Source of the DNA: Desulforamulus ruminis DSM 2154
GTDB lineage: Bacteria; Bacillota; Desulfotomaculia; Desulfotomaculales; Desulfotomaculaceae
DNA length: 64,000 nt
Assembly: GCF_000215085.1 (NCBI RefSeq)
Contig: NC_015589.1
Coordinates: 310,001-374,000, forward strand
Reading direction: 5' to 3'
The translations under genes were made by a program, and so were the position numbers. The notes below the pieces were generated by a model. That model made no database searches. It was not told the origin of the DNA and saw nothing but the letters and a program-made list of their open reading frames with translations. Shown here in pieces: positions 26,667 to 36,572 of this stretch (position 1 is the first letter of the stretch; each line of letters opens with the position of its first letter).

Positions 26667-27665
26667 TTGCATGAAGCCATGTTTTATCAGCGAAAGGAAA
26701 AAGGGCGGGTTTTCTGCGGACTGTGCCCCAAAGGATGCACCATTCAGGAGGGACAGCGGGGTTTTTGCCGGGTCCGGGAGAACCGGGGGGATGTGTTATA
26801 CACTCTGAATTACGGCCGGGTCTCCGCCTGTGCCCTGGACCCGGTGGAGAAAAAACCCCTTTACCACTTTTGTCCGGGCAGCCTGGTTTTTTCTCTGGGA
26901 ACCCTGGGGTGCAACTTAAAATGCGGCTTCTGCCAGAACTGGCAGATTGCCCACGGCCAGCCCCGGACCAGGATTTTATCGCCCGGGCAGGCTGTGGATA
27001 TGGCCCTGGAACAAAAAAGCAGGGGATTGGCCTGTATTGGTCTGGCTTATACCTATTCGGAGCCCTTCATGTGGTATGAATATGTTTATGACACCTCCCG
27101 GTTAGCCCGGGAGGCCGGTTTGCAGAATGTACTGGTTACCAACGGTTATATCCGGGAAGAACCCCTGAGAAAAATTTTGCCCTACATCGATGCCATGAAC
27201 ATTGATGTGAAGGGTTTTACAGATCAATACTACCGGGAAAACTGCCTGGGAAAACTGGGCCCGGTAAAAAGAACGGTGGAAATAGCCCGGCAGGAATGCC
27301 ATGTGGAGATTACCACTTTGCTGGTGCCGGGACTCAATGATTCGCCCGCAGAAATATCAGAGCTTACCGATTGGGTTGCCGGAATGAGCAGGGATATTCC
27401 CCTGCATTTTTCAAGATACTTCCCCAACTATCAATTTGATCTGCCGGCCACCCCGGAGGAAACCTTGCACCGGGCCTACCGCATTGCCGGGGAAAAACTA
27501 AACTATGTTTTCCTGGGCAACCTTGGAGATCCGGCCACCCAGCACACCTATTGCCCTCGGTGCAAGTTTCCGGTTATTCAAAGAGGGGGCTATGCAACCG
27601 ACACCTCGGGGCTGCAGGGCAAGATCTGCCTGAAGTGCGGACAGGCTCTGGAACTTATAATATAA
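26667..27665 (+). CDS. amrS: AmmeMemoRadiSam system radical SAM enzyme
   Basis: A 332-residue radical SAM protein. The iron-sulfur triad is in GCNLKCGFCQNW (near residue 90), preceded by an N-terminal cysteine motif CGLCPKGC, and the C-terminus carries two further pairs, CPRC and CLKC, like a zinc ribbon. The body resembles pyruvate formate-lyase activating enzymes (YTYSEPFMWYEYV, NIDVKGFTDQYYRENCLG). Start TTG 26667 lies about 9 bases after GGGGTG; ATG 26679 is an alternative. It follows the MEMO/AMMECR1 fusion and presumably acts with it on an unknown substrate. Confidence 0.9.
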   Translation: MHEAMFYQRKEKGRVFCGLCPKGCTIQEGQRGFCRVRENRGDVLYTLNYGRVSACALDPVEKKPLYHFCPGSLVFSLGTLGCNLKCGFCQNWQIAHGQPRTRILSPGQAVDMALEQKSRGLACIGLAYTYSEPFMWYEYVYDTSRLAREAGLQNVLVTNGYIREEPLRKILPYIDAMNIDVKGFTDQYYRENCLGKLGPVKRTVEIARQECHVEITTLLVPGLNDSPAEISELTDWVAGMSRDIPLHFSRYFPNYQFDLPATPEETLHRAYRIAGEKLNYVFLGNLGDPATQHTYCPRCKFPVIQRGGYATDTSGLQGKICLKCGQALELII

Positions 27666-27703
27666 AACAGCAAAAATTAAAACCTGCTGCAAAGAAAAAA
27701 TGG

Positions 27704-27731
27704 TTGTATTTTATGCATCTATATGTATAAT
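27704..27731 (+). promoter_or_regulatory. Promoter of the arginine operon
   Basis: TTGTAT at 27704 and TATAAT at 27726 are 16 bases apart, about 80 bases before the argC start codon. A second TATAAT lies at 27771. The region is strongly AT-rich compared with its neighbours. Confidence 0.6.
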
Positions 27732-27796
27732 TATTAATATGCATAGCGGGATATAAAAGGAATAACGTTTTATAATATAAATATTTATGCATATAT
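27726..27796 (+). promoter_or_regulatory. Possible ArgR/AhrC operator region
   Basis: Two AT-rich imperfect palindromes, around TGTATAATTATTAATATGCA (27725-27744) and TATAAATATTTATGCATA (27776-27793), loosely match the paired ARG box TGNATWWWWATNCA bound by arginine repressors. The first overlaps the -10 element. No ArgR gene is in the window; the match is by eye. Confidence 0.4.
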
Positions 27797-27810
27797 TTGG
27801 AGGGGCTATA

Positions 27811-28851
27811 ATGATTAAAGCAGGAATTATCGGGGCCACAGGCTATGCCGGAGTGGAACTGGTTCGCCTTTTGTCCCGGCACCCCAGAGTAAAGTTGGCG
27901 GCGTTAACCTCCCAAACCTACGCCGGAAAACCCATGGGGGAGGTTTTTCCTCATTTATACGGCCTGGTGGATCATGTTCTGGAAGAGCTTTATTTACCGG
28001 AACTGGTGGCCCGGTGCGATGTGGTTTTTACCGCATTGCCCCACGGTCATGCCATGCCGGTGGGCGAGGAAGTCATGCGCCGGGGCAAGCGCCTGATCGA
28101 TCTGGGAGCGGACTTTCGCCTGAAAGATGTGGATGTTTACCAGTCCTGGTATAAAACCGAGCATACCGCCTCGGTGCTGGTGGCTTCGGCGGTTTACGGA
28201 CTGCCGGAGTTGAACCGTGAAGAGATTAAAGACAGTGTGATTGTGGCCAATCCCGGCTGTTATCCCACCAGTGCCATCCTGGGACTGGCACCTCTGCTCA
28301 CTGATAAATTAATTGATGCGAAATCCCTGATTATTGATGCCAAGTCCGGCGTTTCCGGGGCCGGCAGGGGGTTAAGCCTAAAGACCCATTTCTCGGAAAC
28401 CACCAATAATTTTCAAGCTTACGGGGTAGCCACCCATCGCCATACGCCGGAAATAGAGCAGGAACTTTCCCGGCTGGCAGGGGCTCCCGTCACGGTGAGC
28501 TTTACGCCTCACCTTACGCCTATGACCCGGGGCATCCTGAGCACCCTGTATGCCAATCTGACCGAAAAGATCAGCACCCAGGAACTTACCGAGAGATACC
28601 GGTCCTTTTATGCCGGAGAACGTTTTGTCCGGATTCTGCCTCCGGGAATGCTGCCCGCCACCAAAAACGTAGCCGGTTCCAACCACTGCGATATTTCCGT
28701 CACCGTTGATTCCCGAACCGGCCGGGTGATTGTGTTATCCGCCATTGATAATCTGTTAAAGGGTGCGGCGGGCCAGGCGGTGCAAAACCTGAACGTCATG
28801 GCCGGCCTGCCCGAGGAGACCGGACTGGATTTTGCGGGCATGTATCCATAA
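27811..28851 (+). CDS. argC: N-acetyl-gamma-glutamyl-phosphate reductase
   Basis: ArgC (346 residues) reduces N-acetylglutamyl phosphate to the semialdehyde with NADPH, the third step of arginine synthesis. The nucleotide-binding GIIGATGYAGVELVRLL starts the protein, and the catalytic cysteine is in VANPGCYPTSA. GGAGGGG precedes ATG 27811; an upstream in-frame ATG at 27787 has no ribosome binding site. First gene of the arginine operon. Confidence 0.96.
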   Translation: MIKAGIIGATGYAGVELVRLLSRHPRVKLAALTSQTYAGKPMGEVFPHLYGLVDHVLEELYLPELVARCDVVFTALPHGHAMPVGEEVMRRGKRLIDLGADFRLKDVDVYQSWYKTEHTASVLVASAVYGLPELNREEIKDSVIVANPGCYPTSAILGLAPLLTDKLIDAKSLIIDAKSGVSGAGRGLSLKTHFSETTNNFQAYGVATHRHTPEIEQELSRLAGAPVTVSFTPHLTPMTRGILSTLYANLTEKISTQELTERYRSFYAGERFVRILPPGMLPATKNVAGSNHCDISVTVDSRTGRVIVLSAIDNLLKGAAGQAVQNLNVMAGLPEETGLDFAGMYP

Positions 28852-28863
28852 GGAGGAAGAAAA

Positions 28864-30084
28864 ATGACTGAAGCAGGAAGCCTTAAAAATATACCCGGCG
28901 GAGTTACCGCTGCCCAGGGCTTTTTGGCCAGCGGTGTTCCGGCGGGATTGAAAAAGAACGGCGCTTTGGATGTGGCCTTAATCTTCTCCGAGCTTCCCGC
29001 CGCTGCCGCCGGGGTTTATACCACCAATCGGGTGAAAGCCGCACCCCTGGAACTCACCCGGAGCCGGGTGGAGCAGGGGAAGGCCCGGGCCGTTATTGTC
29101 AATGCCGGGAATGCCAATGCCTGTACCGGGCCCGGGGGGATGTCCGATGCCCAGGCCATGGCCCGCTCCGCGGCGGAAGCGCTGGACATTGCTGAAGAAC
29201 AGGTGCTGGTGGCTTCCACCGGCGTAATCGGGGTTCCTTTGCCGGTGGCCAAGATTGCCGCCGCAGTGCCTCAGGCAGTAGCGGAACTAAGCAGGGAAAA
29301 TCACTCGGCAGCGGCCCAGGCCATTATGACCACCGACCTGATGGCCAAGGAGTATGCCGTAGAGCTGCCCATTAAAAATAAAAGGGTCACCATTGGGGGA
29401 ATGGCCAAGGGTTCGGGAATGATTCACCCCAATATGGCCACCATGCTGTGCTTTATCACCACCGATGCCAACATTTCCGATGCAGTGCTGCAGCAGGCTC
29501 TTAAACGGGCTGTGGACCGTTCCTTTAATATGATTACCGTGGACGGGGATACCAGCACCAACGACATGGTGGTGGTGCTGGCCAACGGCAAAGCCGGCAA
29601 TGCGGAAATTGTTCAGGATACGGAAGATTACCGCCGGTTTTACGGAGCCCTGAAGGAGGTATGCACCGCCCTGGCCAAAATGATTGCCCGGGACGGGGAA
29701 GGAGCCACCCGGTTGGTGGAGGTGCAGGTTACCGGCGGGCCCTCCAGGGAGGATGCAGGCCGGGCCGCCAAGGCGGTGGCCGGTTCAAATCTCTTTAAAG
29801 CGGCTGTTTTCGGCAAAGACGCCAACTGGGGCCGCATTCTTTGCGCCCTGGGTTACTCCGGGGCAGCCTTTGATCCCGCCGCAACGGATATTTTTATCGG
29901 GGAAGTACAGGTGGCCAAGGACGGGGGAGCCCTGGCGTTTGACGAGGAACGGGCCGTGGAGATGCTGAGCCGGGACCCGGTGCAGATTTGCGTGGACCTG
30001 AAGTCCGGCGCCCACTCGGCCACCGCCTGGGGCTGCGACCTCACCTACGATTATGTAAGAATAAACGGAAGCTATCGGACGTGA
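28864..30084 (+). CDS. argJ: Bifunctional ornithine acetyltransferase/N-acetylglutamate synthase
   Basis: ArgJ (406 residues) recycles the acetyl group from acetylornithine to glutamate. The self-cleavage site sits in KGSGMIHPNMATML, where the threonine becomes the N-terminal nucleophile of the beta chain. Also seen are TTNRVKAAPLELTR and TVDGDTSTNDMV. Whether it is mono- or bifunctional cannot be read; no argA or argE is present here, and the operon is complete as a cyclic pathway. AAGGAGG precedes ATG. Confidence 0.95.
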   Translation: MTEAGSLKNIPGGVTAAQGFLASGVPAGLKKNGALDVALIFSELPAAAAGVYTTNRVKAAPLELTRSRVEQGKARAVIVNAGNANACTGPGGMSDAQAMARSAAEALDIAEEQVLVASTGVIGVPLPVAKIAAAVPQAVAELSRENHSAAAQAIMTTDLMAKEYAVELPIKNKRVTIGGMAKGSGMIHPNMATMLCFITTDANISDAVLQQALKRAVDRSFNMITVDGDTSTNDMVVVLANGKAGNAEIVQDTEDYRRFYGALKEVCTALAKMIARDGEGATRLVEVQVTGGPSREDAGRAAKAVAGSNLFKAAVFGKDANWGRILCALGYSGAAFDPAATDIFIGEVQVAKDGGALAFDEERAVEMLSRDPVQICVDLKSGAHSATAWGCDLTYDYVRINGSYRT

Positions 30085-30108
30085 TTGCTTATACAGGAGG
30101 CGAATGGA

Positions 30109-30966
30109 TTGACTCCCTTGGAGAAAGCGGGCGTTCTGGTGGAAGCCCTGCCTTATATTAAGAAATTTTACGGAAAAACTGTGGTTATTAAATACGGCGG
30201 CCACGCCATGATCAACGACCAGTTGAAACAGGCGGTGGTGACCGATCTGGTGTTAATGAAATTTGTGGGAATTCATCCGGTGGTGGTTCACGGCGGTGGA
30301 CCTGAGATCACCGGCATGTTGAAAAGGCTGGGGATTGAATCCCAGTTTGTGGGCGGCCTGCGGGTGACCGATTCTCCCACCATGGAAGTGGTGGAGATGG
30401 TGCTGGGCAAACTAAATAAAGAAATCACCTCCCTGATTAACCGGCTGGGGGGCCGGGGGGTAGGACTTTCCGGCAAGGACGCCAACCTGATTATAGCCGC
30501 CAAAAAACTGGGCGGAGAACAGCAGGACATCGGCTTTGTGGGAGAAGTAACGGAAATAAACCCGGGTCTAGTGGAAACGGTGCTAAAAGAGGGCTACATT
30601 CCCATCATCTCTCCGGTGGGTGTGGGCCGGGACGGGGAAAGCTACAACATCAACGCCGACTATGTGGCCGGGGCCATGGCGAAAGCCCTGAAGGCGGATA
30701 AGTTGATTATTTTAACCGATGTGGAGGGAATCCTCGAGAATCGCCATGATCCTTCTTCCCTGTTGTCCACCATCAAAGTGCAGGATATTCCCGCCCTGGT
30801 GGACCGGGGTGTGCTCCAGGGCGGCATGCTTCCCAAGGTGGATTGCTGCGTGGAGGCCATCCGGGGAGGGGTCAATTCCACCCATATTCTGGACGGACGG
30901 GTGCCGCACTCCATTCTGCTGGAGGTGTTTACCGACCAGGGAATTGGCACCATGGTTGCGCCCTAG
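30109..30966 (+). CDS. argB: N-acetylglutamate kinase
   Basis: ArgB (285 residues) phosphorylates N-acetylglutamate. The glycine-rich phosphate loops VIKYGGHAM and VVHGGGPEI and the segment [13 protein letters not shown] identify the amino acid kinase fold. TTG 30109 is chosen from the CAGGAGG 8 bases upstream and the family start [16 protein letters not shown]. An earlier in-frame TTG directly at the argJ stop codon would include the ribosome binding site and is rejected. The N-terminal helix expected of arginine-inhibited hexameric forms seems present. Confidence 0.94.
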   Translation: MTPLEKAGVLVEALPYIKKFYGKTVVIKYGGHAMINDQLKQAVVTDLVLMKFVGIHPVVVHGGGPEITGMLKRLGIESQFVGGLRVTDSPTMEVVEMVLGKLNKEITSLINRLGGRGVGLSGKDANLIIAAKKLGGEQQDIGFVGEVTEINPGLVETVLKEGYIPIISPVGVGRDGESYNINADYVAGAMAKALKADKLIILTDVEGILENRHDPSSLLSTIKVQDIPALVDRGVLQGGMLPKVDCCVEAIRGGVNSTHILDGRVPHSILLEVFTDQGIGTMVAP

Positions 30967-31010
30967 AGACGGATGTAGGTTTTTAGATCAGTGAAAGGTA
31001 AGGTGGAGAA

Positions 31011-32210
31011 ATGAACAACCAGGAAATTATCAATATGGGTCAGCAGTACGTAATGAATACCTACGGTCGTTTACCCATGGCCCTGGTGAAGGGTGAAGGC
31101 CCGTGGGTTTGGGACGCCGACGGCCGCAAATACCTGGACTTTGTGGGAGGGCTGGCGGTTAATTCCCTAGGTCACGCCCATCCCAAGGTGGCGGAAGCCA
31201 TCTCCCGGCAGGCAGCGACCCTGCTGCATTGCTCCAATATCTATTGGATCGAACCCCAGGTTAAACTGGCCAAACTGCTGGTGGAAAATTCCTGTGCCAG
31301 CAAGGCCTTTTTTTGCAACAGTGGAGCTGAAGCCAACGAAGGCGCCATTAAACTGGCCCGCAAGTACGCCAAGAAAAATCTTGGGCCGAATCAATATGAA
31401 GTGATTTCAGCCACCAACTCCTTTCACGGGCGGACCCTGGCTACGGTTACGGCCACCGGGCAGACCAAATATCAAAAAGGTTTTGAGCCGCTGCCTCCGG
31501 GATTTCGCCATGTACCTTTTAATGATCTGGCCGCCCTGGAGGAAAACATCCGTCCTCAGACCTGTGCGGTTATGCTGGAGCCTGTTCAGGGCGAGGGCGG
31601 TGTAATTCCCGCCGATCCCGGCTACCTGGCAGGGGTGGCGCAACTGTGCCGGGATAAGGGCTTGCTGTTGATTTTTGATGAAGTTCAGTGTGGACTGGGA
31701 AGGACCGGCAAATTCCTGGCCCACCAGCATTATGGAGTGGAACCGGATATCATCACCCTGGCCAAGGCCCTGGGCGGCGGCTTTCCCATCGGGGCCCTGT
31801 TGGCCAAAGAGGAAGTGGCCGGCGCCTTCCAGCCCGGGGACCATGCCAGTACTTTTGGCGGGAATCCCCTGGCCACCGCTGCGGCCCTGGCGGCCATGGA
31901 AGCGCTGCTCCAGGACGGGGTCCAGGAAAATGCGGCCAAAGTGGGACAATACTTTAAGGAAAAACTATCGGGCCTAACGGCCAAGCATTCCTTTGTGAGG
32001 GAAGTGCGGGGACTGGGTCTCATGCTGGGTCTGGAATTAAGCATAGAAGGCAAGGACATTGTGGCTAAATGCCTGGAGCAGGGGCTGCTCATCAATTGCA
32101 CCAACGGCAACGTGCTGCGTTTCCTGCCGCCGCTGATTATTACCGAGGAAGATGTGGACCATGCCCTGGCCATCTTGTCCGGGGCCATGGACGAAGTGCA
32201 AAGCGCCTAA
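31011..32210 (+). CDS. argD: Acetylornithine aminotransferase
   Basis: ArgD (399 residues) is a class III PLP aminotransferase converting N-acetylglutamate semialdehyde to N-acetylornithine. The PLP lysine is in LAKALGGGFPIGA, with FCNSGAEANEGAIKLAR and IFDEVQCGLGRTG also visible. ATG 31011 lies after AAGGTGG. It may also serve the lysine pathway, as ArgD often does. Confidence 0.93.
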   Translation: MNNQEIINMGQQYVMNTYGRLPMALVKGEGPWVWDADGRKYLDFVGGLAVNSLGHAHPKVAEAISRQAATLLHCSNIYWIEPQVKLAKLLVENSCASKAFFCNSGAEANEGAIKLARKYAKKNLGPNQYEVISATNSFHGRTLATVTATGQTKYQKGFEPLPPGFRHVPFNDLAALEENIRPQTCAVMLEPVQGEGGVIPADPGYLAGVAQLCRDKGLLLIFDEVQCGLGRTGKFLAHQHYGVEPDIITLAKALGGGFPIGALLAKEEVAGAFQPGDHASTFGGNPLATAAALAAMEALLQDGVQENAAKVGQYFKEKLSGLTAKHSFVREVRGLGLMLGLELSIEGKDIVAKCLEQGLLINCTNGNVLRFLPPLIITEEDVDHALAILSGAMDEVQSA

Positions 32211-32246
32211 TAAAGAAAAACCCTATTAGCCCGAAGGAGGATCAGG

Positions 32247-35200
32247 ATGCCCAAGCGGAAGGACATCAAAACAGTACTAGTTATCGGCTCCGGCCCCATT
32301 ATCATCGGCCAGGCGGCGGAGTTTGACTATGCCGGAACTCAGGCCTGCAAGGCCCTGCGGGAAGAGGGCATCAAGGTGGTGCTGGTTAATTCCAACCCGG
32401 CCACCATTATGACCGACGGCGACATTGCCGACCGGGTTTATGTGGAACCCCTGTCCTGGGAAAGTCTGGAGAAAATCATCGCCAAAGAAAAACCCGACGG
32501 CCTGCTCCCCACCCTGGGGGGCCAGACCGGTTTAAATATGGCTGTGGAACTGGCGGAACAGGGCATTCTGGAAAAATATCAGGTGGCCCTGCTGGGAACC
32601 TCTCTGGAAGCCATTAAAAAGGCGGAGGACCGGGAATTGTTCAAGGCCACCATGCTGGAAATCGGCGAACCCATCCCCCAGAGCACCATCGCCGGCACCG
32701 TTGAGGAGTGCATTGATTTTGCCAATAAAATCGGTTATCCCTTAATTGTTCGCCCGGCCTACACCCTGGGGGGCACCGGGGGCGGCATTGCCAAGGATGA
32801 AAAGGAACTGACCGCCATTTGCCACCGGGGCTTAAAAATGAGCATGATCAGCCAGGTTCTGCTGGAACGCAGCGTGGCCGGCTGGAAGGAAATCGAATAC
32901 GAAGTGATGCGGGACGCGGCGGACAACTGCATTACCATCTGCAACATGGAAAACATCGACCCGGTGGGTGTTCACACCGGGGACAGCATTGTGGTAGCCC
33001 CTTCCCAAACCCTGTCGGACCGGGAGTATCAGATGCTGCGCAGCGCCTCCCTGAAAATTATCCGGGCCTTAAAGGTGGAGGGCGGCTGCAATGTTCAGTT
33101 TGCCCTGGATCCCTACAGCATGAATTATATCGTAATTGAAGTAAACCCCCGGGTTAGCCGTTCCTCGGCGCTGGCCTCCAAGGCCACCGGCTACCCCATT
33201 GCTAAAATTGCCGCCAAGATCGCCATTGGTTTGCATCTGGATGAAATCACCAATCCGGTTACCGGCAAAACCACCGCCTGCTTTGAGCCGACCCTGGATT
33301 ATGTGGTGGTGAAGATTCCCCGCTGGCCCTTTGACAAGTTTTCCAGCGGCGACCGGGTGCTGGGAACCCAGATGAAGGCCACCGGAGAAGTGATGGCCAT
33401 TGACCGGACCTTTGAAGGGGCTTTGATGAAGGCGGTGCGCTCCCTGGAAATCGGCGTGGACAGCCTGCAAATCAAGGGCAGCGCCAGTTGGACTGAAATG
33501 GAGCTGGAAAGCAAGCTGAACCGTCCGGATGATGAAAGGCTTTTTGTGGTGGCGGAAGCCTTCCGCCGCTACTGGACCCTCAAAGAAGTGGCCCAGTTAA
33601 CTTCCATCGACTACTGGTTCCTGGAGAAAATCAAGGATCTGGTGGTGCTGGAGCAGCAGATTCGCAAAACCGGGGGCCTGCCCGGGCCGGAACTGCTGCA
33701 CCGGGCCAAGGTGTGCGGCCTGGCTGACGCTCATATTGGACGGCTCTGCGGGGTCGCCATGAAAGAAATCCGGGAACTGCGGAAAGAATACGGCCTTCTG
33801 CCCACCTATAAAGTGGTGGATACCTGCGCGGCGGAGTTTGAATCTTCCACCCCCTATTACTATTCCACTTATGATACCGAAGACGAAGTGGAGGTATCCA
33901 ACCGGGATAAAGTGGTAGTCCTGGGCTCCGGACCCATCCGCATCGGCCAGGGAGTGGAGTTTGACTATTGCTCGGTACACTCTGTGTGGGGACTGCAGCG
34001 GGAAAAGATTGAAGCCATTATTATTAACAACAATCCCGAAACGGTTTCCACCGACTTTGACACCGCTGACAAGCTGTATTTTGAACCCCTGACCGTGGAA
34101 GACGTGATGAACGTTATTGATAAAGAAAAACCCCGGGGCGTCATTGTTCAGTTCGGGGGCCAGACGGCCATTAACCTGGCCGGGGACCTGGCGGACCTGG
34201 GGGTCAGCATCCTGGGAACGCCGGTGGAGGGCATTGACGCCGCCGAGGACCGGGAAAAATTTGAGAAGCTCCTCAAGGGCCTGGATATTCCCCAAACCGA
34301 AGGGAAGACAGCCACCACGGTGGAACAGGCCAGAAGCATTGCCGCGGGCCTTGGCTTCCCGGTACTGGTGCGTCCTTCCTATGTACTGGGGGGCCGGGCC
34401 ATGGAAATTGTTTATAACGACGACCAACTGTTGAAATACATGTCCACCGCCGTGCAGGTTTCTCCCAAACATCCGGTATTGGTGGATAAATACGTCCGGG
34501 GTAAAGAAGTGGAAGTGGACGCCATCGGAGACGGGCAGAAACTGTTTATTCCCGGCATTATGGAGCATGTGGAGCGGGCCGGAGTGCATTCCGGCGACAG
34601 CATCGCCGTGTACCCGCCCCAGAGCCTCACCGGCCGGGAGATGGATCTGGTGGTGGACTATACCCTGCGCATTGGAGCGGCTCTGAAGATCTGCGGGCTC
34701 ATGAATATTCAATATGTGGTGGGGGAAGGCGGGGTTTTTGTTCTGGAAGTAAATCCCCGGGCCTCCCGTACCGTTCCGGTCCTCTCTAAGGTGACCGGGG
34801 TGCCCATGGTCCAGGTGGCTACCCGCTGCATGCTGGGCAAGAACCTGTCCGATCTGGGCTATTGCCCGGGCCTGGGCCCGGTTTCCGACCATGTAACGGT
34901 TAAGGCGCCGGTATTTTCCTTTGAGAAGCTGGGCCTGGTGGAAACCTCCCTGGGGCCGGAAATGAAATCTACCGGGGAGGTTATGGGCGTGGACAAATCC
35001 TTCTCCCATGCCTTCTATAAGGCCATTACCGCCGCCGGCTTGAAGGTAGCCCGCAGCGGGTCGGTGCTTTTTTCGGTGGCGGACCGGGATAAGCTGGAAG
35101 CGGTGGCAGTGGCCCGCCAGTATGCCGGACTGGGCTTCAAGCTGTACGCCACCTTCCATACCGCCGACGCCCTGGCTTCTGCCGGGCTGCCGGTGGTGGG

Positions 35201-35471
35201 TACCGAGGACCCGGTGGGACTGGTGCGTTCCGGCAATATTCAATTGGTCATTAACACCCCCACCAAAGGAAAAGTTCCGGGCCGGGCGGGTTTCCGCCTG
35301 CGTCGTCTGGCGGCGGAATACAAAGTGCCTTGCCTGACCTCCCTGGATACGGCCAAGGCCATGGCCGGCGTGCTGCACGATTTGCTGAAAGGCGGCGAGG
35401 TCACCCCGGTGTCTTTGGACCAGTTTACTAAGTTCCTGGGTAACAAGGAACGCGCTAAAAACGCGGGTTAA
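32247..35471 (+). CDS. carB: Carbamoyl-phosphate synthase large subunit
   Basis: The 1074-residue protein has the two homologous ATP-grasp halves, each opening with a [14 protein letters not shown]-like motif (residue 11, and [18 protein letters not shown] near residue 555), and a C-terminal regulatory MGS-like domain (from about 935). It makes carbamoyl phosphate from bicarbonate, ATP and ammonia supplied by the glutaminase subunit CarA. No carA precedes it: only 36 bases separate it from argD. It must borrow CarA from elsewhere in the genome or use free ammonia. AAGGAGG precedes the ATG. Confidence 0.95.
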   Translation: MPKRKDIKTVLVIGSGPIIIGQAAEFDYAGTQACKALREEGIKVVLVNSNPATIMTDGDIADRVYVEPLSWESLEKIIAKEKPDGLLPTLGGQTGLNMAVELAEQGILEKYQVALLGTSLEAIKKAEDRELFKATMLEIGEPIPQSTIAGTVEECIDFANKIGYPLIVRPAYTLGGTGGGIAKDEKELTAICHRGLKMSMISQVLLERSVAGWKEIEYEVMRDAADNCITICNMENIDPVGVHTGDSIVVAPSQTLSDREYQMLRSASLKIIRALKVEGGCNVQFALDPYSMNYIVIEVNPRVSRSSALASKATGYPIAKIAAKIAIGLHLDEITNPVTGKTTACFEPTLDYVVVKIPRWPFDKFSSGDRVLGTQMKATGEVMAIDRTFEGALMKAVRSLEIGVDSLQIKGSASWTEMELESKLNRPDDERLFVVAEAFRRYWTLKEVAQLTSIDYWFLEKIKDLVVLEQQIRKTGGLPGPELLHRAKVCGLADAHIGRLCGVAMKEIRELRKEYGLLPTYKVVDTCAAEFESSTPYYYSTYDTEDEVEVSNRDKVVVLGSGPIRIGQGVEFDYCSVHSVWGLQREKIEAIIINNNPETVSTDFDTADKLYFEPLTVEDVMNVIDKEKPRGVIVQFGGQTAINLAGDLADLGVSILGTPVEGIDAAEDREKFEKLLKGLDIPQTEGKTATTVEQARSIAAGLGFPVLVRPSYVLGGRAMEIVYNDDQLLKYMSTAVQVSPKHPVLVDKYVRGKEVEVDAIGDGQKLFIPGIMEHVERAGVHSGDSIAVYPPQSLTGREMDLVVDYTLRIGAALKICGLMNIQYVVGEGGVFVLEVNPRASRTVPVLSKVTGVPMVQVATRCMLGKNLSDLGYCPGLGPVSDHVTVKAPVFSFEKLGLVETSLGPEMKSTGEVMGVDKSFSHAFYKAITAAGLKVARSGSVLFSVADRDKLEAVAVARQYAGLGFKLYATFHTADALASAGLPVVGTEDPVGLVRSGNIQLVINTPTKGKVPGRAGFRLRRLAAEYKVPCLTSLDTAKAMAGVLHDLLKGGEVTPVSLDQFTKFLGNKERAKNAG

Positions 35472-35488
35472 CAAACCGGAGAGAGAGG

Positions 35489-36439
35489 ATGACATACATG
35501 GAGGAACTCAGAAAAAAATTAAAGGGGAAAGACTTTTTAACCCTTCATGATTTCAGTGTTGAGGAAGTTCAATTTATGCTGGATGAGGCTGTTCGGATCA
35601 AAGGCCTGCAGAAGTCCGGCATCCCCCACCCCTACCTGAGAGGAAAAACACTGGCCATGATCTTTCAGAAAAGCTCCACCCGGACCCGGGTCAGCTTTGA
35701 GGTGGCCATGGTTCAACTGGGAGGGTACGCCCTGTTCCTAAGCCCCAAGGACATCCAGATGGGCCGCGGTGAATCCATTGCCGATACCGCCCGGGTGCTG
35801 TCCCGGTTTGTGGACGGCATCATGATCCGCACCTATGCCCAGAGCCAGGTGGAGGAACTGGCCCACTACGCCACGGTGCCGGTGATCAACGGCCTTACCG
35901 ATCTGACGCACCCCTGCCAGATCCTGGCGGATTTTCTGACCATCAAGGAACACAAGGGCCGCCTGGCGGGCCTGCGGCTGGCCTACGTAGGAGACGGCAA
36001 CAACATTGCCCATTCCCTGATGTACGGATGCGCCAAGGTGGGCATGAATATCAGCATCGCTTCCCCCGAAGGCTACAAGCCTGACCAAAAGGTGGTGGAA
36101 CTGGCCAAGCAGGATGCTCTGGCCACCGGCGCCAGAATTGAGATTGTCACCGATCCGGTGCAGGCTGTGACCGGGGCCGACGTGGTGGTTACCGACGTGT
36201 GGACCAGCATGGGCCAGGAAGCGGAATACGATCTGCGCAAGAAAATCTTTGCCCCCTACCAGTTGAATAAAGAATTGTGTGCCCTGGCCAAGGAGGACTA
36301 TATTTCCCTGCACTGTCTGCCGGCCCACCGGGGAGAAGAAGTGACCGACGAGATCATCGACGGGCCCCATTCTGCGGTTTGGGACGAGGCGGAGAACCGT
36401 CTTCATGCCCAGAAGGCCGTGCTGGCTCTATTGATGTAA
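35489..36439 (+). CDS. argF: Ornithine carbamoyltransferase
   Basis: ArgF (316 residues) joins carbamoyl phosphate and ornithine to citrulline. Carbamoyl phosphate contacts are in FQKSSTRTRVSFE and THPCQILAD, and the ornithine loop in LHCLPAHRGEEV. ATG 35489 or 35498 could be the start; the purine-rich GGAGAGAGG at 35478-35487 is spaced better for the second. The gene is followed by a hairpin, separating it from argG. Confidence 0.95.
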   Translation: MTYMEELRKKLKGKDFLTLHDFSVEEVQFMLDEAVRIKGLQKSGIPHPYLRGKTLAMIFQKSSTRTRVSFEVAMVQLGGYALFLSPKDIQMGRGESIADTARVLSRFVDGIMIRTYAQSQVEELAHYATVPVINGLTDLTHPCQILADFLTIKEHKGRLAGLRLAYVGDGNNIAHSLMYGCAKVGMNISIASPEGYKPDQKVVELAKQDALATGARIEIVTDPVQAVTGADVVVTDVWTSMGQEAEYDLRKKIFAPYQLNKELCALAKEDYISLHCLPAHRGEEVTDEIIDGPHSAVWDEAENRLHAQKAVLALLM

Positions 36440-36444
36440 GTACA

Positions 36445-36471
36445 AAAGGTGCGGTGTCACACCGCACCTTT
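36445..36471 (+). terminator. Hairpin after argF
   Basis: AAAGGTGCGGTG and CACCGCACCTTT form a 12-bp stem with a three-base loop. The following T-run is short (TTTCAAA), so termination may be partial and argG-argH may be read through. A Spo0A-box-like TGTCGAA occurs downstream at 36525. Confidence 0.7.
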
Positions 36472-36572
36472 CAAATAAGCTTATGCTGGTAAAATCCTTT
36501 ACATAGTAGGAATATCTGGCAAAATGTCGAAGAAACTAAGGATTAAGATCAAGTATGAAGGGAGATATCACC

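Noticed and set aside
33597-35495. A 632-residue open frame on the minus strand opposite carB
   Set aside because: It is the mirror of a GC-rich coding sequence, is rich in His, Gly and Gln with no family resemblance, and carB on the plus strand is unambiguous.
36525-36531. Spo0A box TGTCGAA upstream of argG
   Set aside because: A single 7-base match in a gap is expected by chance; not enough to claim Spo0A control.
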